64,000 bases of DNA from Bradyrhizobium tropiciagri (GTDB taxonomy: Bacteria > Pseudomonadota > Alphaproteobacteria > Rhizobiales > Xanthobacteraceae): contig NZ_JAFCKH010000002.1 of NCBI RefSeq assembly GCF_018130505.1, forward strand, positions 1 to 64,000, read 5' to 3'. Of the stretch, positions 17,399 through 26,332 are shown piece by piece. The position numbers were made by a program, and so were the translations under genes. Positions within the stretch are counted from its first letter, which is position 1. The number at the start of each line of letters is the position of its first letter. The notes under the pieces are model-generated. The model had not been told where the DNA came from and did no database searches. It worked only from the letters and a program-made list of their open reading frames with translations.

Positions 17399-17777
17399 GA
17401 AGTCCTTTCCTGGGAAACCCTTTCCCAAGGAACCGGTTAACGCCGAAGGCCGCGGTGATGTTTCTCCCCGTTGTGCCCCCGACCGCCCAAGTCCTTGGAA
17501 AGCTACATGAATCGTCAGGGAACGCAAATGTGATGGAGGTCACATAACGGGATCTTAACCGCGTCAAGTCTCTCTGCCGGTCGGCCGCATGCGCCAAATC
17601 GGGTTGCCCCAGGGGCCCGGCCGGGTTAAGGGAGTGTTTGTTGCGGCGCCGCAAATTGAGACCAATTCAACGGCACAGACCCCACAACCCCATTAAACCT
17701 GACTGTGATTGAAGTGACTAACAGGCGCCGCCTTAACTGGAAGCGCCTTCGGGAAAATGATTGGGACCAGGAACGCC
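17399..17777. other. Divergent intergenic region with a Crp-type site
   Basis: 379 bases between the DxDTT gene and the first pseudo-caspase gene, read in opposite directions. It holds the Crp-like site at 17529-17544, and 'ggttaaggga' and 'cagaccccacaaccccatt' tracts. I see no open frame of family type and no RNA gene. Confidence 0.5.
17529..17544. promoter_or_regulatory. Crp-type operator, perfect TGTGA-N6-TCACA
   Basis: TGTGATGGAGGTCACA. Both half sites match the Crp consensus exactly. It lies 131 bases from the DxDTT gene start and 234 from the pseudo-caspase start, so either could be the target. The Crp-like protein at 25450-26124 keeps the residues that read this sequence. Confidence 0.7.
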
Positions 17778-18617
17778 ATGAACCTTAGGCAGCTTCGCAT
17801 TTCCCGCCGCACCATCGCGGTCGGCGTCGCGGTGGCCGGCACCGTGTCGCTGGCGATCGGCGCCCATGCCGCGCTGAACAAGCGTCCGCTCGAGGCTGCC
17901 AAGACCGTCGCTACCGAGCACACCGGCAGCATCGCCGTCGGCGCTCCCCGCCTCGCGCTGGTGATCGGCAACGGCCACTATCCCGACGCCGCCGCCCCGC
18001 TCACCCAGCCGATCAATGACGCCCGCACGCTGTCGGCCCGCCTGCGCCATGAGGGTTTTGACGTCGACATGGTCGAGGACGCGACCCGCGACGACATGCT
18101 GCGCGCGGTCGAGCGCATGAAGGCCAAGATTCGTCCCGACACTGTGGTGATGCTGTTCTTCGGCGGCTACGGCGTGCAGGCCGGCCGCGACAGCTACATG
18201 ATCCCGGTGGACGCCACGATCTGGAAGGAAGCCGACGTCAAGCGCACCGGCGTCAGCGTCGAGGCGGTGCTCGACGCGATGAAGGAGCAGGGCGCCAAGA
18301 CCAAGCTGGTGGTGCTCGATGCCTCCAGGCGCAATCCCTATGAGCGCCGTTTCCGTTCGTATTCGCACGGCCTCGCCCCGATCTCGCCGCCCGAGAACAC
18401 GCTGGTGCTGAGTTCGGCCGCGCCGGGCAAGGTGGTCGACGACGCCCGTTCCCCGAACAGCGCGCTGGTCGCCGAGCTGCTCAACAACCTCACCGGCGAC
18501 GCCGGCGCCGAATCCGCCTTCAACAAGACCCGCCTCGCCGTCACCCGCGCAAGCGAAGGCGAGCAGGTGCCGAGCGTGTCCTCGTCGCTGCTGGAAGACG
18601 TCAAGCTCGGCAGCTGA
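17778..18617 (+). CDS. Caspase-fold (C14) pseudoenzyme, YS type, membrane-anchored or secreted
   Basis: 279 residues. I prefer the second Met (17778, AGGA 8 bases upstream) over 17757. An N-terminal hydrophobic segment (about 12-32, 'IAVGVAVAGTVSLAIGAHAA') exports or anchors it. The p20-like domain starts at 'PRLALVIGNGHYPDAA'. The catalytic His of caspases (FxGHG) is Tyr131 (FFGGYG), and the catalytic Cys (DACRxNP) is Ser183 (LDASRRNPY), so no cysteine-peptidase activity is expected. Bacterial caspase homologues with this Tyr/Ser pair are a known subgroup. It is a close relative of the N-terminal half of the protein at 31444-33042. Confidence 0.88.
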   Translation: MNLRQLRISRRTIAVGVAVAGTVSLAIGAHAALNKRPLEAAKTVATEHTGSIAVGAPRLALVIGNGHYPDAAAPLTQPINDARTLSARLRHEGFDVDMVEDATRDDMLRAVERMKAKIRPDTVVMLFFGGYGVQAGRDSYMIPVDATIWKEADVKRTGVSVEAVLDAMKEQGAKTKLVVLDASRRNPYERRFRSYSHGLAPISPPENTLVLSSAAPGKVVDDARSPNSALVAELLNNLTGDAGAESAFNKTRLAVTRASEGEQVPSVSSSLLEDVKLGS

Positions 18618-18672
18618 GGCCGCTTTTCTCTCTGCTGTCGTCCCGGCGATATCTCTCCGCACGGCCCGCTTC

Positions 18673-18760
18673 GTAGCCCGGATGCAGCGAAGCGAAATCC
18701 GGGAACCGTGCGTCCGCGCGTGAAAAACCCCCGGATTGCGCTGCGCTCCATCCGGGCTAC
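18673..18760. repeat. Palindromic repeat family C, copy 2 (two units)
   Basis: 'gtagcccggatgcagcg' with 'aagcgaaatccggg' and, after a short spacer, 'cccggattgcgctgcgctcc' with 'atccgggctac'. It lies between convergent genes (pseudo-caspase and orphan RND adaptor), where it can end both transcripts. Confidence 0.75.
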
Positions 18761-18773
18761 AAATCCCTATTCG

Positions 18774-19649
18774 CTACTTCGCCGCGCTGTCCCCCACCGG
18801 CCGCACCGGATCGCCCTCGCGCAGCAGCGCGCCGGCGCGGGCGACCACGATGTCGCCTTCCTGCACGCCGTCGCGGATCTCGACCTGTCCGGCCGACATC
18901 AGCCCGGTCTCCACCCGCCGCGTCTCGACGCGGCCGCCGCGCACCACCTGCACCACGGTGCCGGCGGTGGAATAGAGAATCGCGGTCAGCGGCACCGCGA
19001 CACCGCAGCTCTGCCCGGTCTTGATCTGCGCGCGGCCGCTCGAGTTCACCAGCAGCTTGCGGCTCGCGCCGATCGCCACGAACACCTGGCCGAGCTGGCT
19101 GTTCGGCTCGATCGTCGGCGCGATCCGCCGCACCTTGCCGTCGAGCTCGCCGGCGCCCGAGATCTTGATCCGCGCCGTCTGGTCGGCCTTCAATTTCGCG
19201 ATGTCGCGGGTCGGCACCATGCCGACGAGGTCATACTCGCTCTTGGCGATGATCGAGAACAGCGCCTCGCCCTTGCCGGAGGCCGGCGCGCCGACCACCG
19301 CCGTCGATGCCGACACCGTCCCCGCCACCGGCGCCGTGACGTTGACCGAATTGGCCCCATCCGTCAGCCGCGCCAGCGCCTGTCCCGCGCTGACCGTGTC
19401 CCCCGCATCGACCATCACCTCCGCCACCTTCAGCCCGAACCGATCAGGCCGCACCTGCTGCTCATCACGCGGCAGCACGAACCCGGTGACCTCGGCGATA
19501 TTGTCGAAGCAGAATTTGGAGGCCTTCAGCACGGTGACCGCGGCGCCTTTAGGCGCGGCGTCGGATTCGCCGGCCGCGAGGGCGGGGTGCGCGGCGAACA
19601 GCAGCGCGCAAGCGGCGAGAGCGGAGGCGCGCGTAAACCGTGACGTCAT
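18774..19649 (-). CDS. Orphan periplasmic adaptor (HlyD/RND membrane-fusion family)
   Basis: 291 residues from the Met of 'TSRFTRASALAACALLFAAHP', a signal peptide cleaved near 'ALAAGES'. It follows the adaptor plan: lipoyl half-motifs ('EVMVDAGDTVSAGQALARL' and 'VTAPVAGTVSAS'), a beta barrel and a membrane-proximal domain ('GLMSAGQVEIRDGVQEGD'). The hairpin is very short. It has the same opening signature, 'CF..-VTGF', as the adaptor at 29524-30441 and is clearly paralogous. There is no pump or outer-membrane channel next to it, so it may serve the pump at 26-30 kb or another system. Confidence 0.82.
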   Translation of the reverse strand: MTSRFTRASALAACALLFAAHPALAAGESDAAPKGAAVTVLKASKFCFDNIAEVTGFVLPRDEQQVRPDRFGLKVAEVMVDAGDTVSAGQALARLTDGANSVNVTAPVAGTVSASTAVVGAPASGKGEALFSIIAKSEYDLVGMVPTRDIAKLKADQTARIKISGAGELDGKVRRIAPTIEPNSQLGQVFVAIGASRKLLVNSSGRAQIKTGQSCGVAVPLTAILYSTAGTVVQVVRGGRVETRRVETGLMSAGQVEIRDGVQEGDIVVARAGALLREGDPVRPVGDSAAK

Positions 19650-19748
19650 CGGCGGATCATTTCCCGGAAATATGCCGTCCCTGATTAGCAGATGGTCGGA
19701 TGGGCGGCCAGCCTGCGAGCAGCGCCAGGACAAGTCCGCTTGCCTGGT

Positions 19749-19869
19749 GTCGTCCCTGCTGAAGCAGGGACCCATAACCACGCTGTTCATGGTGACGTTA
19801 TGCTGGGGCCACAGCCCGCTTTGGCAACGTATGGGTCCCGGGTCGCGCTTCGCTTGCCCGGGACGACGA
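19749..19869. repeat. Intergenic repeat family B, copy 2
   Basis: 'gtcgtccctgctgaagcagg' with 'gacccata' and, at the other end, 'tatgggtcccgg' with 'cttgcccgggacgac'. The outer arms are more diverged than in the other copies. It lies between two minus-strand genes. Confidence 0.7.
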
Positions 19870-19893
19870 GGGGAGAGACGTTCGCTTACCGCT

Positions 19894-20262
19894 TCAGAAG
19901 AAGTTGACGCAGCCGCAGCCGTAGAACGGGATGCTCGGGTCGTGGATCTTCAGGCAGCGGAATTCGGGCGAGAGTTTGCCGCAGCCGTTGCCGCAGCTCT
20001 CGTCGCCGATGTGGTGGCAGGCGGCCATCTCGACCGGAGCGACATCGGGGAAATCCGGCATCGCCGTGCGCAGCACCTTGAGGCGGTCCTCCCAGGTCGC
20101 AGGCTCGACATACTTCTTGCCGTTATCGTCGCGGATGAAGAAGCCGTTGGGAAACCGCACGTCGCCGAGATTGACTGCCTTCAGGGCCTGGTTGGCCGGG
20201 TTGTTGGGGTCGCGGGCTTCCTCGGCGGTCATGAAGGTGATGCCGTTACGCACGATAGCCAT
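19894..20262 (-). CDS. Small cysteine-rich protein of unknown function
   Basis: 122 residues with no signal peptide. The first ~75 residues are ordinary ('RNGITFMTAEEARDPNNPAN', 'RFPNGFFIRDDNGKKYVEP'). The C-terminal 45 hold six cysteines (82, 90, 94, 103, 116, 118) and H83-H84, arranged ACHH-x5-CGNGC-x8-C and a final CGC, which looks like a metal or Fe-S site. I do not recognise a named domain. A perfect Crp-type site lies 55 bases upstream of its start, so expression probably depends on cAMP or a related signal. Confidence 0.75.
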   Translation of the reverse strand: MAIVRNGITFMTAEEARDPNNPANQALKAVNLGDVRFPNGFFIRDDNGKKYVEPATWEDRLKVLRTAMPDFPDVAPVEMAACHHIGDESCGNGCGKLSPEFRCLKIHDPSIPFYGCGCVNFF

Positions 20263-20316
20263 GGGTCGCCTCCGTTGTGGGGTGCGTGGATACTATCGTG
20301 CTCGCGGGGGTTGCCG

Positions 20317-20332
20317 TGTGAGACTGTTCACA
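20317..20332. promoter_or_regulatory. Crp-type operator, perfect TGTGA-N6-TCACA
   Basis: TGTGAGACTGTTCACA, an exact consensus match. It lies 55 bases before the start of the minus-strand cysteine-rich gene, a position suited to activation at a promoter close to the start codon. Confidence 0.75.
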
Positions 20333-20402
20333 ATGGGCATAATGCCGCGCTCTTTGCGCCGCGCACGCTATCCCAAGTCGCGTCACTCAGTTCTGTGTCC
20401 CG

Positions 20403-20472
20403 TCACCCCGGAGCAAAGGCTTCGCCTTTGTCGCTGGAGGAGCGCGCAACACGTCTCGAAGGGTCAACGGCC
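20403..20472. repeat. Repeat family F, partial copy
   Basis: 'gtcaccccggagcaaaggc' with 'ttcgcctttg' and 'cacgtctcgaagggtcaacg'. Only the left half of the element at 12319-12461 is recognisable. It lies in the 365-base gene-free gap 20263-20627. Confidence 0.55.
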
Positions 20473-20512
20473 TAGTTGGCATGATTTCGGAATATTGGAA
20501 TAATGCTCCTGA

Positions 20513-20595
20513 GTTGCCCGACGTGTCAAGAGCCTGGTCGAATGCGGATGCCGCCGGCTACTTTGCATGGGGTTGTTTTCGCTGTTTTGGCGGCG
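20513..20595. repeat. Dispersed intergenic sequence 'TTGCCCGACG...CTACTTTGCATGGGG'
   Basis: 'gttgcccgacgtgtcaag' and, later, 'ctactttgcatggggttg' with 'ttttcgctgttttgg'. I recognise this as a sequence that recurs between genes in Bradyrhizobium/Rhodopseudomonas genomes. There is only one copy here. It fills the rest of the gap before the cyclase gene's 3' end. Confidence 0.5.
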
Positions 20596-20627
20596 CGCCC
20601 CTGCGGGACGGCGTGGACAGGACGTGG

Positions 20628-23057
20628 CTACTCCGCCGCCGCTTCCGCTGATGGCTCACCTTTCCAGCGCAGGATCTCCGCTGCCAGCACCGGATGATTG
20701 AATCCCTTCACGATGAGATCGTCGATCGGGCGGCCCTCGACGAGCGGCTCGACGGTGCCGTAGACCCTTCGGCTCACCACGATCTGGTTCGGCTTGGCTT
20801 CGCCACAGAGGCGGGAGGCGAGGTTGGTGACGCTGCCGATCGCGGCGTATTCCAGCCGCTGCTCGAAGCCGACCTGGCCGAGCGTGGCGTAGCCGACTGC
20901 GATGCCGATGCCAAAGCCGAGGCTGTGGCCGCGGTTGCGCCAGCGCTCGGTGAGCGGGCCGATGACGTCGCGCATCTCGACCGCCATCTGCACGGCGCGC
21001 GCGGTGTGGTCCTTGAGCAGGATCGGCGCGTTGAACAGGATCATCACGCCGTCGCCGGCATATTTGTCGAGTGTGCCCTCGTATTTGAAGATCAGCTTGC
21101 CGAGCGCGGCGTGATATTCGCGCAGCACGTTCATCGCCTCTTCCGGCTCGGTCGCCTCGGTGAACGCCGTGAAGCCACGCAGGTCGCAGAACACCACCGT
21201 CACCTCGCGGCGGTGGCTGTCGAGCAGTCCCTCGGGATTGTCGGATGAGGCGATCAGCTGCGCCACCTGCGGCGCCAGGAAGCGCTCCAGCCGGCGGGTG
21301 CGCTCGAGCTCGCCGAGCTGGGTCTCGACCCGCTGCTCCAGCGACCTGTTCCAGTCCTTGAGCTGCTCGGTCTGCTCGCGCAGCTTGTCGGCCTGCTCGC
21401 GGACGATGCTGTTGGCCTCCTCCAGTGCGTGGCTCTTCTGGTCGACTTCGGTGAACAGCCGCGCGTTGCGCATCGCCAGCACCGCCTGGTGCGCAAACGT
21501 CTTCATCAGGCCGATCAGGCTGCCGGGGAAATCGCCGGCTGCCTTGCGCAGCACCACCAGCGCGCCGAGCACGCCCTGCTGGTCGACCAGCGGCACGACC
21601 AGCACGGCATGGAAGCCGGCGCCGACCACGACGTCGCGCAGCGGATGGTCGTTGCTGGCTTCGAGGTCGGGGATCGCCAGCGGCTCCCCGTTCGCCGCGG
21701 CTTCGCCGAGTGCGCTGCCGCTCGCTTCGATCGCGCGATGCCGGCCCTCGGCCACGACGTCGATGCCGATCGATTGCGTCAGCGTGAAGCTGCGCCGCGC
21801 GGCGTCGTAGCCATAGATCAGCACGGCATCGGCGTGGGTGATCTCCAGCGCGCGGGCGGCGACCGTCGGCAGCACCGCGTTGAGGTCGAGCGAGGAGGCG
21901 ACCGCGCGGCCGACCTCTTCCAGCACCTTCAGCTCGTTGTTCGATTGCGCGAGGTCGCGCGTGCGCTCCTTCACCTTGGCCTCGAGGCCGGAATAGGTCT
22001 CGGCGAGCTGGCCGGCCATGCTGTTGAACTGGCCGGCGAGCTCTTCCAGCTCGTCCGATGTCTTGACCTCGATGCGGTGGCCGAAGTCGCCGGCGCCCAG
22101 CCGCCGCGCGCCGGTGTTGAGCGCGGTGATCGGGACCAGCATGCGCCGTGCGAGGATCGTTCCAGCGATGATCGCGACCACGAGGCCGAGCGCAATCAAC
22201 AGCGCGATGCGCACCAGCTGGTCGCGGACCGGGGACAGCGCCTGCGCGGTCGGCTGTTCGTAGAGCACCGACCAGCCGAGGCTCGGCACCGCGGCGGCCG
22301 CGGTCAGTACCGCGTGCCCGTCGCCGTCGGTGCCGGAGCCGACGGCGGCACCGGGCGAGGCGAGCAGGGCTGCGACCTGCGGCAGCGCGGAGAGGTCCTT
22401 GCCGATCTCGGGGCCGCGCGACGACGTCGCCAGCACGCGGCCCTTGCCGTCGACGACATAGGCCAGCGCGAGGCGGCCGACCTGGGAATCGCCGAAATAG
22501 CTGCCGAGGAAGCGCAGATCGATCTCGGCCACGGTGACGCCGGCATTGATGCCGGAATGCTGCTCGCCGATCGCAAGATAAGGCCGCGCGTCGCGGAAAT
22601 AGGCCGGCGCGAACGCGGTGCCGCTTCTGATGGTCTCGGTGAATCTGGCATCGCGCGAGAAGTCGGCGTTGGAGTTCAGCGTCGTGCTCTGCCGCGACAG
22701 CCGCAGCACCTCGCGGCCGCTGCCGTTGATCAAAGTGAGCTGGTTCACGGCCGGCACCTGGCCGAGCAGCTGGGCGTAGTCGGCGCGGCGCAGCTCGATG
22801 GTGTTGGAGGAGGCGCGCGTCACCCAGGAGATCTGGCGCTCGAGATCGGCGGCCGCCTGCTCGATGCGTTTTGCGGTGGCGTCAGCCTTCTCGCTCATCG
22901 CATCGGTGAGCGTGCTCTTGATGCCGCGATAGCTGATCCAGGTCTCGAGCGCGCCGTTGACCGCGAGCACGAACACGACGAGGCCGACCAGGGCGAGGAC
23001 GTATTTGGCGAACAAGCCCCCGCGCAGGAACCAGCCCTTGTTCTCAACCCCGTTCAT
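20628..23057 (-). CDS. Membrane receptor-type class III nucleotide cyclase (sensor-HAMP-GAF-CHD)
   Basis: 809 residues from the Met of 'NGVENKGWFLRGG'. In order: TM1 (~18-36), a periplasmic Cache-like sensor (~37-280), TM2 (~283-305), HAMP, a GAF domain (~400-545), a coiled coil and a cyclase homology domain (~612-790). Metal-binding Asp residues are present ('VVFCDLRGFTAF', 'DKYAGDGVM'), as are the transition-state Asn/Arg ('NLASR') and the adenine-type Lys before YAGDG. The Asp usual in 'IGDxVN' is Ser ('IGSVTN'), as in some bicarbonate-type (IIIb) cyclases. It is probably a cAMP-forming receptor. The Crp-like gene 2.4 kb away is a natural output, but that link is inferred. Confidence 0.88.
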   Translation of the reverse strand: MNGVENKGWFLRGGLFAKYVLALVGLVVFVLAVNGALETWISYRGIKSTLTDAMSEKADATAKRIEQAAADLERQISWVTRASSNTIELRRADYAQLLGQVPAVNQLTLINGSGREVLRLSRQSTTLNSNADFSRDARFTETIRSGTAFAPAYFRDARPYLAIGEQHSGINAGVTVAEIDLRFLGSYFGDSQVGRLALAYVVDGKGRVLATSSRGPEIGKDLSALPQVAALLASPGAAVGSGTDGDGHAVLTAAAAVPSLGWSVLYEQPTAQALSPVRDQLVRIALLIALGLVVAIIAGTILARRMLVPITALNTGARRLGAGDFGHRIEVKTSDELEELAGQFNSMAGQLAETYSGLEAKVKERTRDLAQSNNELKVLEEVGRAVASSLDLNAVLPTVAARALEITHADAVLIYGYDAARRSFTLTQSIGIDVVAEGRHRAIEASGSALGEAAANGEPLAIPDLEASNDHPLRDVVVGAGFHAVLVVPLVDQQGVLGALVVLRKAAGDFPGSLIGLMKTFAHQAVLAMRNARLFTEVDQKSHALEEANSIVREQADKLREQTEQLKDWNRSLEQRVETQLGELERTRRLERFLAPQVAQLIASSDNPEGLLDSHRREVTVVFCDLRGFTAFTEATEPEEAMNVLREYHAALGKLIFKYEGTLDKYAGDGVMILFNAPILLKDHTARAVQMAVEMRDVIGPLTERWRNRGHSLGFGIGIAVGYATLGQVGFEQRLEYAAIGSVTNLASRLCGEAKPNQIVVSRRVYGTVEPLVEGRPIDDLIVKGFNHPVLAAEILRWKGEPSAEAAAE

Positions 23058-23174
23058 CCAGCCTCGTCCGCCCCTTCCACGGGTGCGCCGCACTTATCCG
23101 TGCTGTTTAGCACGGATCGGCGGGCAAAGGCGGCCCCCGCCGGCCGCATGGTTAGCTGGGGATGTCGGAGTGCG

Positions 23175-25226
23175 TCAGCGGTTGAAGAGCTGCCGCAGCA
23201 CCTCGTTCATCGCCGGATTGTCCGGGGTCGCGGGTTCAGCCGCGGGCGGGGCGGCCGGCGGGGCCGGCGCGGGCTGGTCGGCGGTAGGGGCGGGTGGTGC
23301 CACGCTGCGTCTCGGACGCGACGTGCCGCTGCCCTGATTCAGGGTGGAGAGGCCCTGCTGCAGCAGATTGCCGATGGTCTCGCCGAGCTGGCCGCCGAGC
23401 GGGTTGCCCTGGCCTGCGTCACCGTCCGGCGGCTGGCCGCTGCTGCCCGGCTGCGCGGCGTTGCCGCCGCCTTGCACGCCGTTGAGCAGGTTGGTGAGGC
23501 CGCTCAGACCCTGGCCGTTCGGCCCGAACAGGCCCTTGCCCATCTCTTTCAGCCTGGCATAGGCCGCCTCGGGGTTGTCGAGCATGCCCTGCATCTCCGG
23601 ATAGATGCGCGGGGACACCCAGGGACCCTCGATCATCACCGGAATGCCGAAGCCGACCGGATTGCCGGCGCGGCCCTGGCCCTCGGTCGTCATCACCAAT
23701 TGCGGATCGACGCGGAACCCGACCTGCCTGGTGTTGAGATCGATGGTGCCGACGCCGGTCATCTTCACCAGCGGGCCGATCAGGTTGAGGTCGGTGGTGA
23801 CGGCCTGGCCCTTGTCGATCTTGAACGACGCCGAGAGCTGGCTGAGGTCCGTCGACAATTCCTGGCTCTCCTGCCAGCCCGACAGGGTGCTGGCGGTGAG
23901 GTTGCGGATCATCTGCGCGACGTTGAGGCCGAGGATCTTGCCGTCCTGGAACACGGCGAATGCAGTGCCGCCGAGATTGCCGACGATGGCGCGCTCGCTC
24001 GTCCCCTGCGCGTGCAGCGAAATCTTCGCCTGCATCTTGCCGTCCAGCTTGTCGAACGCGGCAAGGTTTTTGAGCACCGGCAACGCGCGCACGCCGGCGA
24101 GATCGAGCTGCAGCGCGTAAGTTGGATCAGCCGCGGTGACGTCGATGCTGAGGTCGCCGTTTGCGGTCCCTTCATAAGCGCCGAGATTGGTGAGCCGGCT
24201 CTTCAGCACGCCGCTATTCAGCGTCGCGTCGATGGCGGCCGGTGCAAACCGACCATCGCCGATCACGACTTCCGACGCCGAGATGCGCGCCTGCGCGTCG
24301 ACATAGTTCAGCCCTGTGAGGTCGATCGTGGCGTTGCTCCACGTGTTGGTGCCCTGCGCCTGCCCCGTACTGTCAGGCCGGCTTGGTCCTGCGAGCGCGA
24401 TGCGTTGGAAGTCGAGATCGAGCTTGACCAGCGGCTTGTTGCTGGCGAGATCGACCGAGGCCCAGCCGGTGAAGCCGCCGTCGCCGAGCGTGCCCGACAC
24501 GCCGTTGAACATCACGACCGTGCCGTTCAGCCGTACTTCTGCATTGGCCTTCAGCGCGGCGGGCAGCAGGCCCGGTGCATCGATATTGATCTCGGCCGGC
24601 ACGTTCTGACGCTCAAGTGGCGGCGGAGGCGCGGTGGCGCGGATCTCGAGTTTCAGCGGCTGGTCGCCGGCGCGCGCGTTGCCCGTCACGACGATCTTGC
24701 GGTCGTCGCCGAACGTCGCATCGGCATTGAGCGCCTCGATCCGGCGTTCGATCCGGTCGCGAATGTTGGAGAAGATGATGGTGCCGTCGCTGACGCCGAC
24801 ATGCCGGATCGTGACGCCGCCCGCGCCGGAGGAGGACTTCGCCGGCGGATTATGATCGCGGGTGCGTTCGCGCTGCAGCGGCAGATTGACCACGGGCCTG
24901 GTGATGACGAGGTCGGTGATGTCGGGCTGGCCCGACCAAAGGCTCGACAGCGTCAGCTCGGCCTCGACGCTATCAGCAGCGAAGCGGTTGTTGGCCTCGC
25001 GCTCAGCGGGATCCTGCAGCACGACGTCGCGCAGCGTGATGCTGACCGTCGGCCCAAGCGCGATCCTGGCGCCGCCGTTGACGACGAGCTTGTAGCCGGT
25101 CGCGCGCTCGACGCGCGCGGTGATCGCCGAAGTCAGGAATCCGGACGGAATCCCGACCAGGACAAGCAGCGCGATGATCACGGCCACCGCGGCGAGGGCG
25201 GCCCCGGCAAGTTTCAGTGCTCTCAT
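23175..25226 (-). CDS. AsmA-family inner-membrane/periplasmic protein
   Basis: 683 residues from the Met of 'RALKLAGAALAAVAV'. It has a single N-terminal membrane helix (about 5-27), then a long beta-rich periplasmic region with the AsmA N-domain ('GYKLVVNGGARIALGPTVSITLRDVVL', here read in parts) and the AsmA C-domain ('GTAFAVFQDGKILGLNVAQMIRNL', in parts; 'GTIDLNTRQVGFRVDPQL'). The tail (~615-683) is Pro/Ala/Gly-rich and disordered. AsmA-like proteins are thought to form lipid-transport bridges between the membranes. It starts divergently from the crp-like gene and ends 117 bases before the cyclase gene. Confidence 0.85.
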   Translation of the reverse strand: MRALKLAGAALAAVAVIIALLVLVGIPSGFLTSAITARVERATGYKLVVNGGARIALGPTVSITLRDVVLQDPAEREANNRFAADSVEAELTLSSLWSGQPDITDLVITRPVVNLPLQRERTRDHNPPAKSSSGAGGVTIRHVGVSDGTIIFSNIRDRIERRIEALNADATFGDDRKIVVTGNARAGDQPLKLEIRATAPPPPLERQNVPAEINIDAPGLLPAALKANAEVRLNGTVVMFNGVSGTLGDGGFTGWASVDLASNKPLVKLDLDFQRIALAGPSRPDSTGQAQGTNTWSNATIDLTGLNYVDAQARISASEVVIGDGRFAPAAIDATLNSGVLKSRLTNLGAYEGTANGDLSIDVTAADPTYALQLDLAGVRALPVLKNLAAFDKLDGKMQAKISLHAQGTSERAIVGNLGGTAFAVFQDGKILGLNVAQMIRNLTASTLSGWQESQELSTDLSQLSASFKIDKGQAVTTDLNLIGPLVKMTGVGTIDLNTRQVGFRVDPQLVMTTEGQGRAGNPVGFGIPVMIEGPWVSPRIYPEMQGMLDNPEAAYARLKEMGKGLFGPNGQGLSGLTNLLNGVQGGGNAAQPGSSGQPPDGDAGQGNPLGGQLGETIGNLLQQGLSTLNQGSGTSRPRRSVAPPAPTADQPAPAPPAAPPAAEPATPDNPAMNEVLRQLFNR

Positions 25227-25363
25227 GTCGTCGTTCCAGACCCGGCAGGCGGCATCAGATCGGTTGCATCGCGGGCGGGTGAAGCCGGCCAGACGCAATT
25301 ATCCCCGCAAACGGGACCTTGCACCAACGTCCGGAAAAATAATCCGGTCCCGGCATGAACTTA

Positions 25364-25379
25364 TGTGATCCCTGACACA
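25364..25379. promoter_or_regulatory. Crp-type operator (one mismatch) upstream of the Crp-like gene
   Basis: TGTGATCCCTGACACA: left half exact, right half ACACA instead of TCACA. It lies 70 bases before the Crp-like start codon and 137 before the divergent asmA start, fitting autoregulation. Confidence 0.6.
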
Positions 25380-25449
25380 CTTCCATGAGGGTGAATTTTG
25401 CTAACCGCGTGGCGGGGACTGCGCAGAAATCGATTTGGAAGGCAGTACA

Positions 25450-26124
25450 ATGAGCAAACAGGCCGAATTTGCGGTCATTTTGAAGATGAACCCCATGTTC
25501 GCGGATATCGGCGCGGACGAATTGCAGCGGCTCTCAAATCTTTGTCACACCCAGCAGGTCGCCACCGGCGAAATGCTGTTCCAGAAGGGCGATCCCGGCG
25601 ATGCCCTGTTCGGGGTCCGCCGCGGCCAGATCCGCATCGAGACCGGCGCCTCCGACGGCAGCCGGCTGACGCTGAATTTCATGGGCCCCGGCGACCTGTT
25701 CGGTGAGGTCGCGGTGCTCGACGGCCAGGACCGCACCGCGGATGCGACCGCGGCCGAGACCAGCGAATTGTTCGTGCTGCGGCGGGAGGATTTCCTCAGC
25801 TTCCTCGAGCGCGAGCCGAAGGTCGCGGTGAAGCTGATCGAATTGCTGTGCCAGCGCATCCGCTGGCAGAGCGAGCGGATGGAAGAATCCGTGCTGCAGC
25901 CGCTGCCGGTGCGGCTGGCGCGGCGGCTGTGCGCGCTGGCCGAGGATTTCGGTTCCGAGGTGCACATCTCGCAGGAGCAGCTCGGTGTGTTCGTCGGCGC
26001 CGCGCGCGAGAGCGTCAACCGCCAGCTGCAGAGCTGGCGCCGGGACGGCATTGTCGACCTGCAGCGCGGCCGCATCCTGCTGCACAACATGACCAAGCTG
26101 ACCGCGGTGGCACGCAACGATTGA
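25450..26124 (+). CDS. Crp/Fnr-family transcription regulator with Crp-like DNA-reading residues
   Basis: 224 residues from the ATG at 25450 (GGAAGG Shine-Dalgarno). The cyclic-nucleotide-binding domain (~10-125) has the phosphate-binding cassette 'FGEVAVLDGQDRTADA' with E86 and R95, the residues that hold cAMP. There is a long dimer helix (~128-150) and a helix-turn-helix (~172-205). The recognition helix reads ARESVNRQL, placing R186, E187 and R191 where Crp has Arg-Glu-Arg for TGTGA. No Fnr-type cysteine cluster is present. It is probably a cAMP-responsive global regulator; TGTGA boxes lie before it and before three other units nearby. Confidence 0.9.
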   Translation: MSKQAEFAVILKMNPMFADIGADELQRLSNLCHTQQVATGEMLFQKGDPGDALFGVRRGQIRIETGASDGSRLTLNFMGPGDLFGEVAVLDGQDRTADATAAETSELFVLRREDFLSFLEREPKVAVKLIELLCQRIRWQSERMEESVLQPLPVRLARRLCALAEDFGSEVHISQEQLGVFVGAARESVNRQLQSWRRDGIVDLQRGRILLHNMTKLTAVARND

Positions 26125-26295
26125 ATGCGGCGTGCACGCGCGCGGCAAAATGGAATCGCGTCGCGCAATTGCGTATGCAATGCGCGGCCGAGTGCACAAA
26201 AGACTCGCTTGCGGGAACCGGTCCGGATCGCTTTGATTTGACGTGCGGGTCCTTGAGGCGACACCCGGCTTGCCGGCCTCGCGTCATCCACCTGC

Positions 26296-26332
26296 AAACC
26301 CCTGCGGTCCTCCCGTTGACCGCGGGGGTTTT
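26296..26332. terminator. Bidirectional intrinsic terminator
   Basis: AAACCCCTGCGGTC (26296-26309), 8-base loop ctcccgtt, GACCGCGGGGGTTTT (26318-26332). It is a strong G/C stem with one G-T pair, followed by TTTT and preceded by AAA on the other side. It sits between the convergent Crp-like and RND pump genes. The loop contains CCTCC. Confidence 0.8.

Noticed and set aside
18774-19649. Orphan adaptor as a broken remnant
   Set aside because: The frame is intact with a signal peptide, lipoyl halves and a membrane-proximal domain, so it is listed as a gene and not a pseudogene.
21429-25358. Very long open frame (about 1300 codons) on the plus strand
   Set aside because: It is antisense to the cyclase and AsmA genes, is rich in Arg/His/Asp/Gly from reversed GC-rich codons and has no domain. 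The opposite strand encodes two clear families over the same bases.
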